A DNA stretch of 64,000 nt from Phytophthora sp. 'mugwort' (GCA_033558025.1 JAUCEF010000007.1:4650001-4714000), one strand, 5' to 3'. Shown: positions 1-11,132, counted from the stretch's first letter. Made by a program: numbers and translations. The notes: a model not told the origin generated them from the sequence alone.

Positions 1-279
1 GATCTTCTGGCGGTACTTCTGCGCATGGGTCATGGTCTGACGGGTCGTCTTGGTGCCGATGAAGGAGGCGATGACCTTCCAGGGCCCCGCTGGGTACTTC
101 TCCATGGCTTCCAGAAACTTTTCATGCTCCTCTTGGGTCCACATTTTAAGGGGCTGGCTCTGCTTGGACGAGTAAACCGTCGTGCCCGCCTTGGCCTCCG
201 TGGGCTTGATGCGGATGAGTTTGCCCTCGCTGTTCGTCATCTCGAACAGCTCCTTACGCACATTGGCCGAAATCGTCAT
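1..279 (-). CDS. MYB-like (SHAQKYF-type) DNA-binding protein, partial
   Basis: This is the N-terminal 93 codons of a single-repeat MYB transcription factor; the rest lies beyond the left window edge. The ATG is at 279-277 and the protein begins MTISANVRKELFEM. One MYB/SANT repeat runs from about residue 47, MWTQEEHEKFLEAMEKYPAG, to the third helix TRQTMTHAQKYRQKI, a THAQKYR variant of the SHAQKYF signature. The gene is clearly paralogous to the MYB gene at 2574-3545: both start MTIS, share the RPTEAKAG/KPTEAKAG segment and have near-identical repeats. The two are divergently transcribed from a shared 2.3-kb interval, which suggests an inverted duplication. The family is nuclear and DNA-binding; the targets cannot be told from sequence. 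Confidence 0.88.
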   Translation of the reverse strand, partial: MTISANVRKELFEMTNSEGKLIRIKPTEAKAGTTVYSSKQSQPLKMWTQEEHEKFLEAMEKYPAGPWKVIASFIGTKTTRQTMTHAQKYRQKI

Positions 280-1473
280 CTTGCTTTCCCGCTTCTTAGC
301 ACCCCCAGGTCTAGCGCCGCTGCATGTAGTGACAAAGAGGAGGGAAAGGAAGAATTGGCTTTGGTGGCTTGGGCCCCGAGCGGAGCGCCAGTCCAGACAA
401 GCAGCGACACGAAGAGCGAGGAACAGATCGTACTTTAGCGGGACACGATCGCCTTGATGGATCACTCTCAGGTCCCATCTTACTGGTTGGATACTACGAT
501 AGATTCAATTTCGGACCGGCTCTGCACATGAGAAGCCCAATTGCAGCGAAATATACCCATTTTGGACTCTTTTTCGTCGGTCGTCGACGCAGCCAACGTT
601 GCACACGCTCCCTCTGTAAAGCACGCGCAGGCGCGCGGTGACACGGAACCCCTGGAGGGCTGTGGAAGATGAGTACTTTGAGTACTGTCTCGGTGCGGAT
701 ATGGTCGCTGCACGGATCGATCAGTTGTCTGGCGAGATCGCGCTGGCACTGGCATTCAGAGCAGAATGCGGTGTGCTCCCCGCAGTCAAGCGAAACGGAA
801 CCCATGTGCCCGGCGCTGCACTACCCTAGCTGCAAAGCCCATATTTTGGGCCCTTCGACACAAAGTCATGTGAAAAGGTTGACCCCAAATGGTCTGAGAC
901 CTTTTGCAACGCCGGGTCAAAAGGCAACGTCCCAATTATTTCGCAAGTTGTTTTTCGTATGCTATCGCTTCTCAAACTCTTGTCGTCTGCGAACGACTAT
1001 TTGGCAGATCTGAAGTCCACCGGTAGCAGATCAATGGCTGCCGGACGAACGGTTTCAGGCAATGGTTGATCTTGATCCTTATATTGAAATATTAGGAGCA
1101 TTATAAATACTCAATGCACCCCTATTGGAATTTTTTTAAGTCACTAAGTATGCCACTCATTTGCTTCTCCCACTGTTGGGATTTCATGTCTGTGTTCGAT
1201 AGGCTAATAATGCCTTGAATCCCTACAGATCGTGGCTGCATTACACCCGAGTGACCTTGAGACGCAGGTGGACGGCCAGACAACGCGGTTGTATGCAGCG
1301 TGACGAACCGCCAAGTTGAAGTGGATGCCAAGGGACCCATTTCCAGCGCCCAATTCCGCGGCGGGGGCCATTTGATCGCACCAGCTGTTTCCCGCTGGAC
1401 CCACTGGCGTATGGGGGAAAGAAGAGCTCTAATACTTAGCATTGCTCACGCACTACCTGTTTTGCTCAAGCAT

Positions 1474-1501
1474 TGCTCTGGGAGTCATGCTCTGGGAGTC
1501 A
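1474..1501. repeat. 14-bp tandem duplication
   Basis: The unit tgctctgggagtca occurs twice back to back at 1474-1487 and 1488-1501 without mismatch. It lies in intergenic DNA and is probably a slippage or repair scar. Confidence 0.8.
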
Positions 1502-2529
1502 GTCCGACCTCCGGCGTCTCGGCGACGCCAGCGTGAGCCAAATAATTCAGTCGACGGGCTGCGCTGAAGCCGCCGGTGCGTTAATCGCTTCGGCTTTCGT
1601 TGGCGTCGGGACTGTGGGCATGCTGCCTGGCGAGACGTCGTGCAATGGCGTGCTGTGTCCGATTGAGATTGAACAACGGTGAGGGACCGCGAAGAGCGTG
1701 GTTTCTGCACGGGGCCAGGTGTATGCTGGGAAATTAAGGCCCGATTGGTACGCGCCTGGTGCCTGCCTCCCGATGTGCTCTCAAAGGCAAGATAGCGATT
1801 GTTATGCCGTTGCCGCTATAGTACTATAATAAGCAGGTAGGAGACCTTGGCCGCCCGCCCGCAGCGGTAGTTGCTTCCCGATCAGACACAGTGTCTCAGG
1901 CTGAGGGTCGAGAAAATCCTTTGTCGCTCTGTCTTCTTGCAGCTGCAGGACGCCTTCAAGGTTGACGGGTCCGGTATCGACCAGCACAAGAAGGTTGAGC
2001 GATATCATTGTCATGCAGGGCAACTGGTGTGGCTACGCCCTATCCATACCAGTAATACGGTCGTGCATCGATGGATATATTGGCGCAAGTCGTTTTGCCA
2101 CGGCTCGTGGCCCACGAGACCTGTTCGCAACCAGCACTTGCCGCATCGCCGGACATGGCTCCAGTTTGGAATCCGCCACTGAAGTGACGCACCTGCCGTG
2201 ACCAAACTTTGATGCGCGTCGCCATTCCTGTGTGATCTTCGACTCTTTCGACAGACAGTCTCTGATCTAACGCATTTTCAGCCAATCATCGCTGTCCCAA
2301 AACAAGGTGCAATCTGCGACCCCGACGTCGGACCATCATACAAACGCCAAGTCACCTGCGCTGTACCCACGAGAGATCCAGTTTGAACCCAGATTGCATT
2401 TTTGACCAACCGCATGGTAGCGTGTAGAATGGGTACACGCCATGCGTTAGGTAACCCTAGCCAGCATGGGGAATCCGCGTCGTGTCGCGGCTAGAGGCTT
2501 CATCCACCACCGATAGCGTGCCCCGGCGC

Positions 2530-2545
2530 TCACTTTACCTTTAGG
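2530..2545 (+). promoter_or_regulatory. Putative oomycete initiator (Inr-like) element
   Basis: The string TCACTTT at 2530-2536 fits the oomycete initiator consensus YCAYTYY. It lies 38-44 bp upstream of the MYB start codon at 2574, a normal distance for oomycete genes. The T-rich downstream part is only a weak match to the flanking promoter region motif. Transcript ends would be needed to confirm it. Confidence 0.35.
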
Positions 2546-2573
2546 AGGCCACTAACGCAGACAGCAAAAGCCA

Positions 2574-3545
2574 ATGACTATCTCGCGTAGTGTGTACAAC
2601 CAGCTCTTTGAACAGGCGCCCGACGCCGCGGATGGGGCAGCCAAGGAGAAGGTGATCCGCTTACGTCCCACGGAGGCCAAGGCAGGCGCCGTGGTCATGT
2701 CGGCCAAGAGCAAGATCCAGATGTGGACTAAGGAGGAGCACGAGCGTTTCCTCGCGGCGCTCGAGAAGTTCCCGGCCGGCCCATGGAAGAAGGTGGCCGA
2801 CTTTATCGGCACTAAAACACCCAGGCAGACCATGACACACGCGCAGAAGTACCGCCAGAAGATCCACCGCCGACAGCGCGGCCTGCGCAACCAGAAGAAG
2901 AATCCCGCCGATATCAACCCCGCCAACACTAACACTACGGTCAGCAGCAACAGCGGCAGCCCCGCGCCAGTGGACACCAAGGCAGACCTTAAGGGTGAAC
3001 CAAAGTCCATCGTCTCTCCCTACGGCGTCGCCGACCTACAGCTCAAGCCCGGCTCGGAGGCCGCTGCACTCGCTGCGGCCGGCGCCACGAACGACCAGCT
3101 GCTGAACATTCTGGCGCAGCAGGCCACGACCATTAATCAGGACAAGCCCGGGCCCATGGAGGTGGACTCTGTCGTGACGGTAGACACCATGGCGTCGCCC
3201 GATGCTGCTGCAGCGACTGCTACCAGCCAAGGGTCGCCCGGCAGCAACAACTTGCCGTCGCTGGCCGAGATTCTGCACCTCGGAGGTGCCGAAGGACAGG
3301 CTGCGGTAGCTGCGCAAGCACAGGGCGAAAAGACCGAGGACGATATGGACGTCAACACGGAGGCGAAAGCAGAGACGAAGGTGGAGAGTGCCACTGAGAA
3401 GAAGACGGAAACCGAGGCAAAGACGGAGCCCCGGACAGAAGGATGCAAGTGCAATTGCAACTGCAGTGCACACGGTGGCAAGACGCCCGAGGTGGAAGAG
3501 ACCACGACGCAGCCCCGGCCTGACGAGAGCAAAGTGTTGCTGTAG
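2574..3545 (+). CDS. MYB-like (SHAQKYF-type) transcription factor, 323 aa
   Basis: This is an intact single-exon gene for a nuclear DNA-binding protein. A single MYB repeat occupies about residues 48-100: it opens with MWTKEEHERFLAALEKFPAG, continues through GPWKKVADFIGTKT, and has the recognition helix RQTMTHAQKYRQKI. A basic stretch follows (HRRQRGLRNQKK), which may be a nuclear localisation signal. The rest is low-complexity and Ala/Thr/Glu-rich, probably a disordered regulatory region. The C-terminus has a small Cys cluster, CKCNCNCSAHGG. The start at 2574 is supported by alignment with the MTIS start of the paralogue at 1-279. The family is known to bind DNA through one SHAQKYF repeat; the target genes are not inferable here. 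Confidence 0.92.
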   Translation: MTISRSVYNQLFEQAPDAADGAAKEKVIRLRPTEAKAGAVVMSAKSKIQMWTKEEHERFLAALEKFPAGPWKKVADFIGTKTPRQTMTHAQKYRQKIHRRQRGLRNQKKNPADINPANTNTTVSSNSGSPAPVDTKADLKGEPKSIVSPYGVADLQLKPGSEAAALAAAGATNDQLLNILAQQATTINQDKPGPMEVDSVVTVDTMASPDAAAATATSQGSPGSNNLPSLAEILHLGGAEGQAAVAAQAQGEKTEDDMDVNTEAKAETKVESATEKKTETEAKTEPRTEGCKCNCNCSAHGGKTPEVEETTTQPRPDESKVLL

Positions 3546-4074
3546 TTCTACTTGAAGGAGAGAGGAGCATGTGGTCAGAGCGTTAAGGCGGTGCTTGAAC
3601 CCCGTCGCGCTTTATGACGCCTAATAATTATTGTTAAGAACGGAGTCTTGCAACCCAACGCAACCAACGCATCTGTTGAATATTCCGCTGTAGCCATTTC
3701 ATGTTCAACTTCCACCGTTGAACGTGAGATCGCTCAATGATGGCTACATGACAGTACTCTAGTCAACTCTGAACATTAAAGCGCAGCAGAGCAGGATGCG
3801 AGGCACATAGCTTTGGTTGTGAGGGGCTGATTCAGCCTATGACGAGAACAAGAACGAAGTTGTCGTGGCAACTAACGCTTGTCGGTAGGCCGAGAAACGT
3901 TAGGTGGCGGGGAAACGGTTGATTCTCGCAAACTCGAATGTTGAAATCATAGATTATTTAGGTACATTTTCGATGCGGGCAATGTTCCCCGAAAACGATC
4001 TTGTCCGCAAGGGATGCAAGAGTCATTTGACCATCGTTAGCCAAAACGCCATTGCCGTGGTCTAGCCCTGGAAG
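3546..4074. other. Intergenic, 3' of MYB gene
   Basis: AT-richer sequence after the MYB stop, without a recognisable gene, RNA or repeat. Confidence 0.4.
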
Positions 4075-4345
4075 CCGTTCAGATCGGGTGACCACGAAAT
4101 CAGGCGCATCATCGTTATTCTTGTCGAGTTATATGCTCATCAGCATGTTAAATGGGTAGCGCTCGCATAGGCCTCCGATGCAAGCATTAATCTGGAGCGC
4201 AGCGCACGTGACGAGTAGCGAAGCGACGACACGCGAATAACCCCTGACTTACCGACACGGATCCTCTTCGATGAGAACAGCAACAATTTTAATGAGAAGA
4301 TCAATAAGCTCACCGTCCAGCTTCTGGACGGCAGCAAGCACGGAT
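4075..4345 (-). repeat. Decayed dispersed coding-like repeat, copy A
   Basis: This segment resembles 35690-35935 in the same orientation. Shared blocks include agttatatgctcatcagcatgtt and the stretch around tccagcttctgga. Copy A has about 60 bp of extra sequence in its middle. On the minus strand both copies encode pieces such as QKLDGELIDLLIK (A) and QKLDDEPIDLLIK (B), followed by LMLASEA and a stop. Conservation at the peptide level suggests a once-coding multicopy sequence, either a transposon gene or a gene family. I do not recognise the family. Confidence 0.6.
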
Positions 4346-4610
4346 GTGGCGTCCACACTGAACGCTGCGCGCTGAAATTATAGCCGCACCTGAAAGTTGA
4401 CTTTGTCGAGTCGACATTTGAGCTTTTACCACCAACTAAGCGCCAAAGAGTCAATAGAAACAAATGCAAGAACCAGAATCAAGAAAGCTACCGTAAAACT
4501 TATGTGCAAGCAGACGTTGGCCATTTACGGACACCTTCAACGTGGCCAATCAGCGACCGTAATATTGAGGACACAATTCGGTAATTTAACCAAACTGCTG
4601 GAACGATCTC

Positions 4611-4629
4611 TCAGTCAGTCAGTCAGTCA
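4611..4629. repeat. (CAGT)n microsatellite
   Basis: Short run of cagt/tcag units in intergenic DNA. Confidence 0.85.
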
Positions 4630-4904
4630 AGAAGCCACCGACACAAAGCATAATGCCCAAGACCAAGCCACCGGGCCGACCTCATCTGACACAGAGTGGC
4701 GAACGAAGCCAACACATGTACACACATGCAGCACTAAGACCGAAGCTGGAGATTGTCGAGTATTATTTTGAGTGCAAAAGAGTTGTTGCACTAAAAAAAC
4801 GGTAGCCACATGCTTTGGCACGCTGAGCTCAATATAGAAAGACTCGAAAAGCGCAAGCTCGTCTATTCATGGATAACAAATAGCGAGCAGCGAATCCTGC
4901 TCCT

Positions 4905-4984
4905 TTGGTCTTGGTGGGGCTCGAACCCACGCCAACTAAAGGCCCTCAATAAGCGAACCGGTTAAACTAGTCGAGCTGCCAGTT
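4905..4984 (-). other. tRNA-like sequence (pseudo-tRNA or SINE head)
   Basis: On the minus strand there is a good T-arm, GTGGG-TTCGAGC-CCCAC (4914-4930), followed by a CAAGACC acceptor-like 3' strand. A D-arm-like stretch with AGCTCGACTAG lies about 50 nt upstream. The expected 5' acceptor strand GGTCTTG is missing (GAAGAAC is present) and the anticodon stem does not pair cleanly. It is therefore not a functional tRNA as read. A decayed tRNA or the tRNA-derived head of a SINE both fit. Confidence 0.4.
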
Positions 4985-5189
4985 CTTCAATATGTCGATT
5001 CAATAAATAATATTTCAGATTTCCAGAAAACGTTATAGATGAGCCTTCAGGAACACGACGTGTCCGTTTGCACATAAGTTTTACGGTAATATCGTTCGAG
5101 ATCAGTCAGCAAAAAAAGCACGACTAGGGTCGGGTCAAAGTTATAGCCGCACTGCGGAGTTATATATTAGGCTGGTAATAAAAAAGGAT

Positions 5190-5594
5190 AGTGGCTATAA
5201 TGGTAATAAATGAAGAATCTGAACAGCTTTTTGAACGACGGTTTGGAGACCACTCTTGGTTTCTTTGGGGCGGCGGCCAACATGCCACGAGGCAAGCAGC
5301 TAAACGAGGAAAATGCATCAAGATCAAAACGTACATTAGAGCCGGTAAAGCAACAGAGCGATTGGGAAGCTGATTATTTTCGCGACGAGAAGGCTGTAAG
5401 GAAAGCGCGGCAAGGCGTCGTCGGCGACAAAGAGGACGGGGAGAAGGCCCAAAATAGCCGGCCGAGATGCACGCCGCGTAATTCGGCTGGCTACTGTACA
5501 CAATCTATTAGCTAAGGCGATAAACAGCCTGCTGATGTGTCGTCCTAGCAATTCTACGGTGCTAGTGTGCTGCGTAGCACCCGCTATATCACAT
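5190..5594 (-). repeat. Probable gypsy 3' LTR (boundaries approximate)
   Basis: The minus strand from 5594 downwards starts TGTGATATAGCGGG and follows the integrase region, the place and style expected of a 3' LTR. No second copy lies in the window, so the inner end and the true length cannot be set. Confidence 0.35.
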
Positions 5595-5959
5595 ATGCGG
5601 AGCGCAAACTCACCCCAGCCATTAAGCCTCACCACAAGAAGGCAAGAGTGGCTTCTGCGGAGCGTCACACCGGTAAACAGGTATTCTGGCGCCGTGTAAT
5701 TTCACAGATACGAAGAAACGTCTGGATGCTCTTTGGTGTCCGTGTTCAATGGGAGGTACACCTCCTTCGGGACATCCTGTGCCCCAGGCGGGAGCGACTC
5801 CTGCGTACTCCCAGCCGTATCGGTATGGCTCAGACTCGTCGTATGCAGCCAGGGTTCCTTCGTGGAGCCCGTTCCGCGGTCTCGCAAGGGACCTGGGCTT
5901 CAGGCCCTGAGCACTCTCAGAGGGGAGAGTCGCAGCATCACTTCCAGGAGCTGGGCCTA

Positions 5960-6989
5960 CGGGGATGGCGAGCCCTGCGAATTATAGTACGGCTTCAGAC
6001 GGCCCACGTAGAACGTCGGGTGGGTGTCGTCATCGACCTAGGCAGGTGGTATATGCCGCCCCATGCCTGGCCAGGACAGAGAAGTGTCCAATGAAGCGGT
6101 ATTTCAACTTGTTGCTCCCAACGGAACTTACCGTGACAAGTGGTAGGTTCCTAGTGTCGAATAGGGCTAATTCACCCACATTAAACACGTTTAAAGTTTT
6201 TCTTCAATGTTTGTCAGAGTACTCCTATTGTTTGTCCTGTTCCCCCGCTATGGTATCACGGACACGGCTGATTTACATTCAGCCTGATGTCTATAAAATA
6301 CTCCCCTTGTTTCCAAAAGGAAACCAGTCTCATCTCCGAGACACGGGAGGAAAGCGCTTTCCGAGCCTCTCCCCAACTTAAAACTGATGATGGGGTGCGC
6401 CTCGTAAAGTGAGCGGAACCCGTGGATGGCGTAAGCCATTCAGGTAGAACGGGGATATACCCAGTGGATGCGTGAACCGCATGTGGAGTGCAAACGCAAC
6501 TAATGGCAGACGTCCTGACCAAGTGCGAGGAGACTCTGCACAGAGTGTCCTCAGCACACGGTTGACACGCTCCATCTGCCCATCCGTTTGAGGATGATCG
6601 GGAGTGGACATGTGCAGCCCCGTTCCAAGCAGTTGGAACAGTTTTCGCCAGAACGCAGCGGTAAACTGCGGGTCACGATCAGAGACAAGAGCCTCCGGCA
6701 GGCCATGATGACGAACAATGCCATCCAGGAACAGCTTCGCAGCCTTGTCCCCGGTCACTGTGTCTCTGACCGGAGCAAGACGCACCATCTTGATAAAACG
6801 GCACACGAACACCAAGATGCCGGTGTTGCCGTGGCCGTCGGCTGAGAGCCCAAAGATGAAGTCCAGCCTCATCGACTTCCAGCAGTCGCTGGGACGGGCA
6901 TGCTCTGTAAAGGAGCGAGGCGCGAGCTGCGGGTTTCGTCCGTTGACATTTTCACATGTCTTCACGTACTGTGCGACCCACTTGTACAT
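5960..6989 (-). pseudogene. Gypsy integrase (core plus C-terminal region), broken
   Basis: The frame at 6989-6378 encodes an rve-type integrase core: the metal-binding first Asp in MRLDFIFGLSADGHGN, the second in LVSDRDPQF, and the Glu in the TDGQMERVNRVLRT region, so the D,D,E triad is visible. After the stop near 6378, other frames continue with NVGELALFDTRNL and KYRFIGHFSVLARHGAAY. These are typical of the post-integrase segment of gypsy elements, which precedes the polyprotein end. Stops and frameshifts separate the pieces. Upstream is the RNase H region of the same element. Confidence 0.85.
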
Positions 6990-7004
6990 GTGGGTTCACC
7001 AAAA

Positions 7005-8760
7005 TTATTGAGAGACCGAGTGGACGGTCTTCTCGCGGACCAAATGACCTGGACGGCGCATCGGACGCCTCCTGAAGGATGTCAAACTTGAGGTCATCCT
7101 CATCGTGTCACTTGTTACGGAGCCACTCGGACTTGGCTTCCTTGCCAGCGGCCCGGAACCGTACCAGAAGTACCAGAGCTTCGTATAGATCGGTCGTGGC
7201 ACGACTGATCTGCGGCAGCTCATAATCCGACCTGCGTGGCAACGCATCGGCAAGCACGCTGAACTTGCCAGGCTTGTACTCGACGCGGAAGTTGTATTTC
7301 GCGAAGAAGAGAGCCACCTCGCCATCAGTTGGGACAGATGGGGCGAATTTGTCGCGTCCGCAAGTAAGCGTGATCCGTGTAGATCACAACGAGCTGTGAA
7401 CCCACGAGGTGCACCCGGAACTTGACACGGGCGTACTTCATGGCAAGCAGCCCCTTGTCATGAACCGGGTAGTTCAATTCGGCAGCCTTGAGCTGCCTGT
7501 ACTGAAATGATATCACTCGTTCACGCCCTGCGGCATCGTTCTGCAGCAATGCACAACCGATTGCATAGTTGGATGCAACGCAGACGACGCTGAACGGCTT
7601 CGTCTCGTCCAGCAGTGCCAGGACAGGCGCCTTCTGAAGGCTTGCCTTCACATTGTCAAAGGGCTCCTGGTGCTCACGCCCCCAGTGCCAGGTATCCTTC
7701 TTTAGAAGGTCCGACAAGGGTCTAACCATACACGCGTGCCTTTCGCCGTACTTGTGGAGGTAGTTGCCAAGCACAGCCACTTCCTCAGGTCCTTCTGGGA
7801 CCTTGGCGTTGGCCAAAGCCGAAATGGCCTTAACCTTCTCCGGTCAGCTCGAACGACGACATAGCTAACGAGCAACCGAGAACTTTGATCTCTTGCGCCG
7901 CAAAGACGCACTTGTCGATGCTGACATAGAGCTTGTTCGTTCTCATGACCTCCACGACTCGACGGAGGTGCTGTAAATGCACCTCCATAGCCGTCTTGCC
8001 TCCCTCGACACGGCTATGGACGAATATGTCGTCGAAGTACGACTGTGCGTACGCGCGCAGCGATCTAAGCAACTGCTTGATCAGGCAATTGACCGTTGCC
8101 GTGGTATTATACAATCCTTGTGGCACCACCAGCCATCCCCAGACATACCGCTCGGGGTGCTCATGGCGGTGAGCGGGATGTCGTTCCCGCACATCAGGAT
8201 CGGGTAGTATCCGTCCACCAGATCCAGGGCGTTGTAAAACTGGCATCCGTCCATGTTGTTTAACAACACATCCTTCCGCGGGATGGGCGTCTGATCCGGC
8301 ACCGTCGCGCTGTGCAGCTTAGTGAAAGCACGAACCAGACGATACTTTCCGTTCTGCTTCCGAAAACGCAGAAGGTTGGCATCGAGTGCGGGGATTTGAT
8401 TCCCGCACCATGCCTGCCTTGGCCTTAGCGGCGAAGAAGGCATCAATGACCTCGCACTGCTCGCGAGGCAGTGGCCATTGTCTGGTGATAGAGTACTATG
8501 GGCCCGGCACGAGATCTATCTCGTGGCTGATTCCACGATCCGGTGGGAGTTGAGGCGGTGTATCCGTGGACAACACGTCCTCGAACTCCTTCATCAAAGG
8601 ATACACTGGATCCTTTGGGTTCTTGAGAATCTCAGAACCCAAGCGCGAGGCACGCTGGTAGGAGAATGCCTCCAGGATGCCCTCGTCCATAACCGAGGAG
8701 GAATTCAATTCCTCTGGAGTGGACTCTTGCTTCAAGAGTACCACCTCCGTGATTTCTCCG
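7005..8760 (-). pseudogene. Gypsy reverse transcriptase and RNase H, broken
   Basis: From 8744 the minus strand reads a pre-RT segment with PPDRGISHEIDLVPGP. The RT palm follows: FRKQNGKYRLVRAFTKL, ALDLVDGYYPI with the first catalytic Asp, and YAQSYFDDIFVHS, a YFDD box in place of the usual Y-I/L/V-DD. The RNase H-like segment lies at 7816-7325, with KPFSVVCVASNYAIGCALLQND and VIYTDHAYL. A further RNase H/connection frame covers 7317-7108 (FRVEYKPGKFSVLADALPRR). At least three frame changes interrupt the polyprotein. Confidence 0.85.
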
Positions 8761-9049
8761 CCTTCAGGTTGGCCAGGAAATCTGTCGGCGCCAACTCTTC
8801 GAGGTTCAGGAGCTCTGACACCTCTGGCAGCGGCTCTAGCTGGATGCCGCCTGCCTTGACCCGATGGCCGGTCTCGCCGTCGGGGATGTGATACCTTCCG
8901 ACTGACCGCGTCAGAAGAACCCGGGCCCTGGATTTCGAGTCGCTTGAAGCGACTCCAGGCTGAAGTGACTTCAGACTCGACTTGCGGTGTCGACTATGTC
9001 GTCGATGGCGACAGCGACGTGGTACGTCTTACCCACGTCGGTGGACGAC

Positions 9050-9478
9050 TCATTGGCGACGTCCAAAGCCTCTAGGGCTTCGTGTGGAAATGGCTATCCA
9101 CACAATAAACGCGTATCGCGCTTCTTCTTCAATTAAGGTCTGGGCGACCTGGTTGTGGAACAATGTTACCCTCAACGGAAGCACATTTTGCGCCTTCCTC
9201 GCCGGATTCAGTCTGGGTGACTCGATGTGGAACATGGTTACCCACACAGGAAGCGCCTCGCGCGTCTTCCTCGACAGTTTCAGTCTGGGTGACTCGGTGT
9301 GAACCTTGGTTACCAATCGGGTCAGTGCCTCCTGCACCGCCACTCTTGAAGCCTTGGCCACCGGTCTAGATTCCGATAGGGATCGCGGGCTATTTTGTAC
9401 GGACTGCCACCCTCGACCAGGTACAACTTCTGCTGCCGACGCTTCTAGGGAGTCGCTCAATACGTCGGCGGCTCCCAA
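9050..9478 (-). pseudogene. Gypsy gag-pol spacer with 26-aa coding repeats
   Basis: This 142-codon open stretch sits between the gag zinc knuckle and the RT of the gypsy element. It contains about three tandem 78-bp units, each encoding a 26-residue repeat: HTESPRLKLSRKTREALPVW, HIESPRLNPARKAQNVLPLR and a more diverged HNQVAQTLIEEEAR copy. The unit keeps frame because 78 is divisible by three. The protease active site could not be identified. Confidence 0.6.
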
Positions 9479-9899
9479 AAATTCACTGGATGCTCTTGCA
9501 TCCCGGCACTCCTTTAGGAAGACCTAGTTCCTGGCAGAGGTGGGAACATGACTCACCAATGCTCGCCCAGTAACTGCCGGCCGGCTGGCCCCCGATGGCT
9601 TTGTTCCACCAATCGATCCATGGGTCATGTTTCTGGTATATCCGCGTACACTTCCGTGTACCACTAGCAGCCCAACGCTGCCGTTCTTCGATTCGAGAGT
9701 GCGAAGATTCTCAGGGATTAAGTCTCCATGGTGCGCGCCACCCGCGGACCACTCCTAAAGACTTAGATCCTCCCTAGTAGGGCGCCCCGCCCCTACTGGT
9801 GTCTTGCATTTCTCTGCCCATGGGGTTGCAGGCTTTGACAGCAACCTTTGAGCGCAGTGGGCTTGGGAGGGAAGCGTTTTCGTTGTCCTCCCGCAGGAT

Positions 9900-10741
9900 A
9901 GGCACATGCCATGTGCCCTAGCTTACCACAGCTATATCAGCGAATATCATGCTGCTCGGCGAGCCCAAGTTCCATGGGAACTGGCCCGCTTGGGCTCCCG
10001 CGACTTGGTGTCGCAGCACCTGGCCACATCACCGCCAGTGTGCGCACCTGGCGGTGACTGTACGCCTCTTCCAGAGTATTGACCCTGCGCCCGAAACAGC
10101 GGGCCGGGCCTACTCTTAGGCCGGCTATGAACACCGTCACCTTGATGTGACCATGGCGTTTCCCACGCGGGATGCGGTGAGCTCCCGCATCTCCTGGAGT
10201 ACTCGTGCAGCTCACGTCTTCCCTGTTTACATGACAGGATGCGTGACCGCTGGCGGTACTTATAGTTCGCCGGGAGGAACGCGGCTCTTAGCTGTTCACA
10301 CAGCTGATCCCAGAATGCGAAGCATCCAGGCGTTGTCGCTCCCGCGTATACACTTCACACTTAGCACGCCCGCTAAGGTTGGAGAGGGTGAAAGCCACTC
10401 GGAGTGCTCCAAAGAGATTAGAGCCGCATTCATTTCGAGCTCTACTTCTCACAGCAAGAAGTTGAGGGTTTCACCGTCCTTCCCTTCGTACGGGTTTACC
10501 TTTACCTCAACGGCTTGGGGTAGACCGTTTTCAGCTCTGCGGCCGGAACTTGCAAGTTGCTCCGAACATGTTCGATGAGCCCTTGCTCATACATGTCGAT
10601 CGCGGTCACGCGTTCGACCTGCCCAGCTTGCGTTGACGTCGCCAAGCTATGCAAGGAAGGCATCCATGTCAAAGATGCCAGCCATCTTACGAACGGACTC
10701 AACTGTGAGTCGTCCAGATGAGGAAACTCATTCCAGCCCAT
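9900..10741 (-). pseudogene. Gypsy gag, broken
   Basis: A frame starting at 10741 (MGWNEFPHLDDSQL) continues with MPSLHSLATSTQAGQVERVT. A second frame carries VFIAGLRVGPARCFGRRVNTLEEAY, a typical end of the gypsy capsid region. Near 9930 a degenerate CCHC knuckle can be read as SCGKLGHMACAYP, with at least one zinc ligand lost. Frameshifts separate the pieces. Confidence 0.7.
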
Positions 10742-10870
10742 ATTGCGAGGACCCAGAGGTTTCAGGTAGTAACCCGCGTAGGCGTGGATTGACTACAAGT
10801 GCTATCAAGTTGACGGGTCACATGACACCTTGCGCACAGGAAGCGGAGCTTCCGGACAGTATATAAACTC

Positions 10871-11132
10871 TCAGTGAATGGCAGTTCACTAGTCCTAGTC
10901 TGAGGGGAGTGTTACCAAAATTGGGTAGTTATAAGACTGATATATTTTTAAGTGACTCTTTAATATGTCTACATACTAACTAGAAGTTGCCTATAAAAAG
11001 TTCCTAGATGTTATCCTATTGGGTGGCTCTGAGGGCATTGTACCATATGTGTTACCCATCCGTGTCATTACCGTGACGTCATAGTGATGTTGGCTACATC
11101 ACTTAGGGTACTTGGGTACACCATTCTGAAGA
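10871..11132. other. Intergenic between gypsy and hAT remnants
   Basis: Short AT-rich interval. It may include the eroded 5' end of the gypsy element, but no LTR match could be found. Confidence 0.3.

Larger units (their letters stand above)
280..2573. other. Intergenic interval between divergent MYB genes
   Basis: This 2.3-kb stretch holds the 5' regions of both MYB genes. The open frames here are short, on both strands, and I recognise none of them. It contains a short tandem duplication at 1474-1501. I see no RNA gene or transposon signature. Confidence 0.5.
5190..10870 (-). mobile_element. Degenerate Ty3/gypsy LTR retrotransposon
   Basis: Reading the minus strand from about 10.8 kb to 5.2 kb gives gag, a protease/spacer region, reverse transcriptase, RNase H and integrase in the gypsy order. 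The reading frame is broken in many places. A probable 3' LTR begins at about 5594 with TGTGATATAGCGGGTGC on the minus strand. No matching 5' LTR is visible near 10.9 kb, so the element looks 5'-truncated or rearranged. No chromodomain could be recognised downstream of the integrase. The element is an endogenous, probably non-autonomous remnant. Confidence 0.85.

Noticed and set aside
25..438. Open frames on the plus strand over the first 440 bp
   Set aside because: They are antisense to the partial MYB gene, whose reading has a clear MYB repeat; the plus frames show no domain.
3036..3570. Long minus-strand frames under the MYB gene's C-terminal half
   Set aside because: They mirror the Ala/Glu-rich low-complexity coding region of the plus-strand gene and have no start context or domain.
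5336..5960. A chromodomain after the gypsy integrase
   Set aside because: I looked for the aromatic-cage pattern and the W-G-W type strand in all three minus frames and saw nothing convincing.
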